DNA of 7,266 bases from Treponema sp. UBA4326 (GTDB taxonomy: Bacteria > Spirochaetota > Spirochaetia > Treponematales > Treponemataceae), in NCBI GenBank assembly GCA_002393835.1, contig DGTW01000361.1, forward strand, positions 1-7,266, read 5' to 3'. Every line of letters begins with the position of its first letter. Position 1 is the stretch's first letter. The notes below the pieces were generated by a model. It saw only the letters and a program-made list of their open reading frames with translations, was not told the DNA's origin and searched no databases. The position numbers and the translations under genes are program-made. Below, piece by piece: positions 5,927 through 7,266 of the stretch.

Positions 5927-7266
5927 ATGGGCGGTATTTTTGGCGTTGTTTCAAAGGACGATTGTTCTTTAGACTTGTTTTTTGGAGTTGATTATCACTC
6001 GCATTTGGGAACCAGACGCGGAGGTCTTGCAGTCTGGCGAAACGACGAAAAGTTTCAGAGGGCAATTCACAATATTCAGAATTCTCCTTTCCGTACAAAA
6101 TTCGAGAACGACATTGAGGAAATGAAGGGTAAGGTCGGAATCGGCTGTATTTCTGACTACGAGCCTCAGCCACTTTTGGCTCGCTCTCATTTGGGGCGTT
6201 TTGCAGTAACAACGGTTGGTATCGTCACTAATAAGGATGAGCTTGTAAACGAACTCATGGAAAACGGCGGTGCCTTCCTCGAAATGAGCGGCGGCGAAAT
6301 CAACCAGACTGAGCTGATTCTTGCCATGATTAACACGAAGAAAACAATTCTCGAAGGAATTCAGTATGTTCAGTCGAAAATAAAAGGCTCAATCACCATG
6401 CTCGTGGCCACTCCAGAAGGAATTTATGGTGCCAGGGACAAGATGGGCCGCACTCCGCTTCAGATTGGCATTAAAAAAGACGCAAAAGGCTCGATTCTTG
6501 CCCACTGTCTCTCTTTTGAGAGTTTTGCCTACATCAATCTGGGCTATCAGGATTTGCATGAGCTTGGGCCGGCAGAAATCGTCTATGTAACTGCTGACCG
6601 CTACGAGGTTTTGCAGAAGCCACAGAAAGAAATGAAAATCTGTACCTTCCTCTGGATTTACTACGGCTACCCTACGGCCTGCTACGAGGGAGTCAATGTT
6701 GAGGCAATGCGCTACAACTGCGGAAAATACCTTGCAAAACGAGACAAGGACGACAACATTCACCCGGACTGTGCGGCAGGTGTCCCTGACTCAGGAACGG
6801 CCCATGCTGTAGGTTACGCCAACGAGGCCGGGATTCCATTTACCCGTCCCTTCATCAAATACACACCGACCTGGCCACGAAGCTTTATGCCGACAAACCA
6901 GGAGCAGCGCAATCTCATCGCCCACATGAAGCTTATCCCGGTTCAGCAGCTGATTAAGGACAAGAGCATTCTTTTGATTGACGACTCAATCGTCCGGGGC
7001 ACGCAGCTTCGGGAGACCACAGACTTCTTGTACCAGTCTGGCGCAAAGGAAGTTCACGTGCGTCCCGCCTGTCCGCCGATTATGTTCGGCTGCAAATACC
7101 TGAACTTCTCCCGCTCAAAGAGCGAGATGGACCTGATTGCCCGTCGGGTCGTAAAGCAGTTTGAGGGCGAGAATGTGAGCATGGAAACCCTGCAGAAATA
7201 CTGCGACCCGGACACCCCGGAATACGCAAAAATGCAGGAAGAAATCCGAAAGCAGCTCCACTTCAC
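5927..7266 (+). CDS. PurF-type amidophosphoribosyltransferase homologue with degenerate glutaminase domain (partial, 3' end outside window)
   Basis: The frame is open from the ATG to the right edge, 446 complete codons, near full PurF length. Canonical PurF converts PRPP and glutamine to phosphoribosylamine, the first step of purine synthesis. The N-terminal domain keeps the Ntn-hydrolase layout (GGIFGVV at 2-8, HLGTRRGG at 26-33, GRFAVTTVGIVTN at 90-102, GARDKMGRTPL at 168-178). Residue 2 is Gly where the nucleophilic Cys should be. The usual HxRYPT, HNGN and SDSE glutaminase motifs are replaced by CISDY (74-78), TVGIVTN (96-102) and GGEINQTE (122-129). The transferase domain is intact: GVPDSG at 285-290 and PRPP motif ILLIDDSIVRGTQ at 348-360. 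C239 and C389 align with two iron-sulphur cysteines of the Bacillus-type enzyme; the other pair would lie past the edge. The loop normally reading KNRYVGRTF is here KYTPTWPRSF (311-320). I believe similar Gly-for-Cys homologues exist in other anaerobes (memory, unchecked). The symbol is left blank because glutamine-dependent activity is doubtful. Confidence 0.88.
   Translation, partial: MGGIFGVVSKDDCSLDLFFGVDYHSHLGTRRGGLAVWRNDEKFQRAIHNIQNSPFRTKFENDIEEMKGKVGIGCISDYEPQPLLARSHLGRFAVTTVGIVTNKDELVNELMENGGAFLEMSGGEINQTELILAMINTKKTILEGIQYVQSKIKGSITMLVATPEGIYGARDKMGRTPLQIGIKKDAKGSILAHCLSFESFAYINLGYQDLHELGPAEIVYVTADRYEVLQKPQKEMKICTFLWIYYGYPTACYEGVNVEAMRYNCGKYLAKRDKDDNIHPDCAAGVPDSGTAHAVGYANEAGIPFTRPFIKYTPTWPRSFMPTNQEQRNLIAHMKLIPVQQLIKDKSILLIDDSIVRGTQLRETTDFLYQSGAKEVHVRPACPPIMFGCKYLNFSRSKSEMDLIARRVVKQFEGENVSMETLQKYCDPDTPEYAKMQEEIRKQLHF

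Noticed and set aside
6389..6763. Leftward 124-aa frame opposite the PurF-like gene
   Set aside because: The plus-strand frame aligns with PurF throughout this interval, including the segment around C239. The antisense frame has no supporting signal.

Overview
The window looks like chromosome of a pectin-degrading, host- or rumen-associated Gram-negative anaerobe. The best guess is a Treponema-like spirochaete. Three things point this way: (i) Sec and lipoprotein signal peptides plus an outer-membrane beta-barrel protein, which argues against Firmicutes; (ii) AGGAG-type ribosome binding sites and ordinary -35/-10 promoters, which argues against Bacteroidetes; (iii) family resemblance of the pectate lyases, the DUF2974 protein and the PurF-like protein. 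The genus is an inference from memory of these families and no database was searched.

Layout. Four genes run leftward in series and two run rightward, diverging from a 110-bp promoter region at 4359-4468. Leftward, in transcription order, are: a DUF2974/Mbeg1-type alpha/beta-hydrolase-like protein (4358-3216), a small free-standing ACT-domain protein (3164-2895), a secreted family-1 pectate lyase (2883-1621), and a lipoprotein joining two bacterial Ig-like (BIG2) domains to a second family-1 pectate lyase domain (1542 to beyond the left edge). Rightward are an outer-membrane beta-barrel protein (4469-5857), a hairpin-plus-T-run terminator, and a PurF-type amidophosphoribosyltransferase homologue (5927 to beyond the right edge).

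How the genes may work together. The two lyases form a pectin/polygalacturonate unit with one free and one lipid-anchored enzyme. The ACT protein is 11 bp upstream of the first lyase, and the lyase ribosome binding site shares two bases with the ACT stop codon, so the two are very likely co-transcribed. The barrel protein could let sugars or oligogalacturonides through the outer membrane, but nothing in its sequence proves that.

Most notable points. The PurF homologue keeps the PRPP-binding motif of the transferase domain but has lost the N-terminal cysteine nucleophile and every other recognisable glutaminase motif. It should therefore be unable to use glutamine, and may use free ammonia or do something else. 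Two leftward genes (DUF2974 and ACT) have promoter-like elements placed so that the mRNA would begin at or within about 2 nt of the start codon, and both lack a ribosome binding site, which suggests leaderless messages. No tRNA, rRNA, CRISPR array, insertion sequence or phage gene was seen. There is no gene-free stretch longer than 110 bp.
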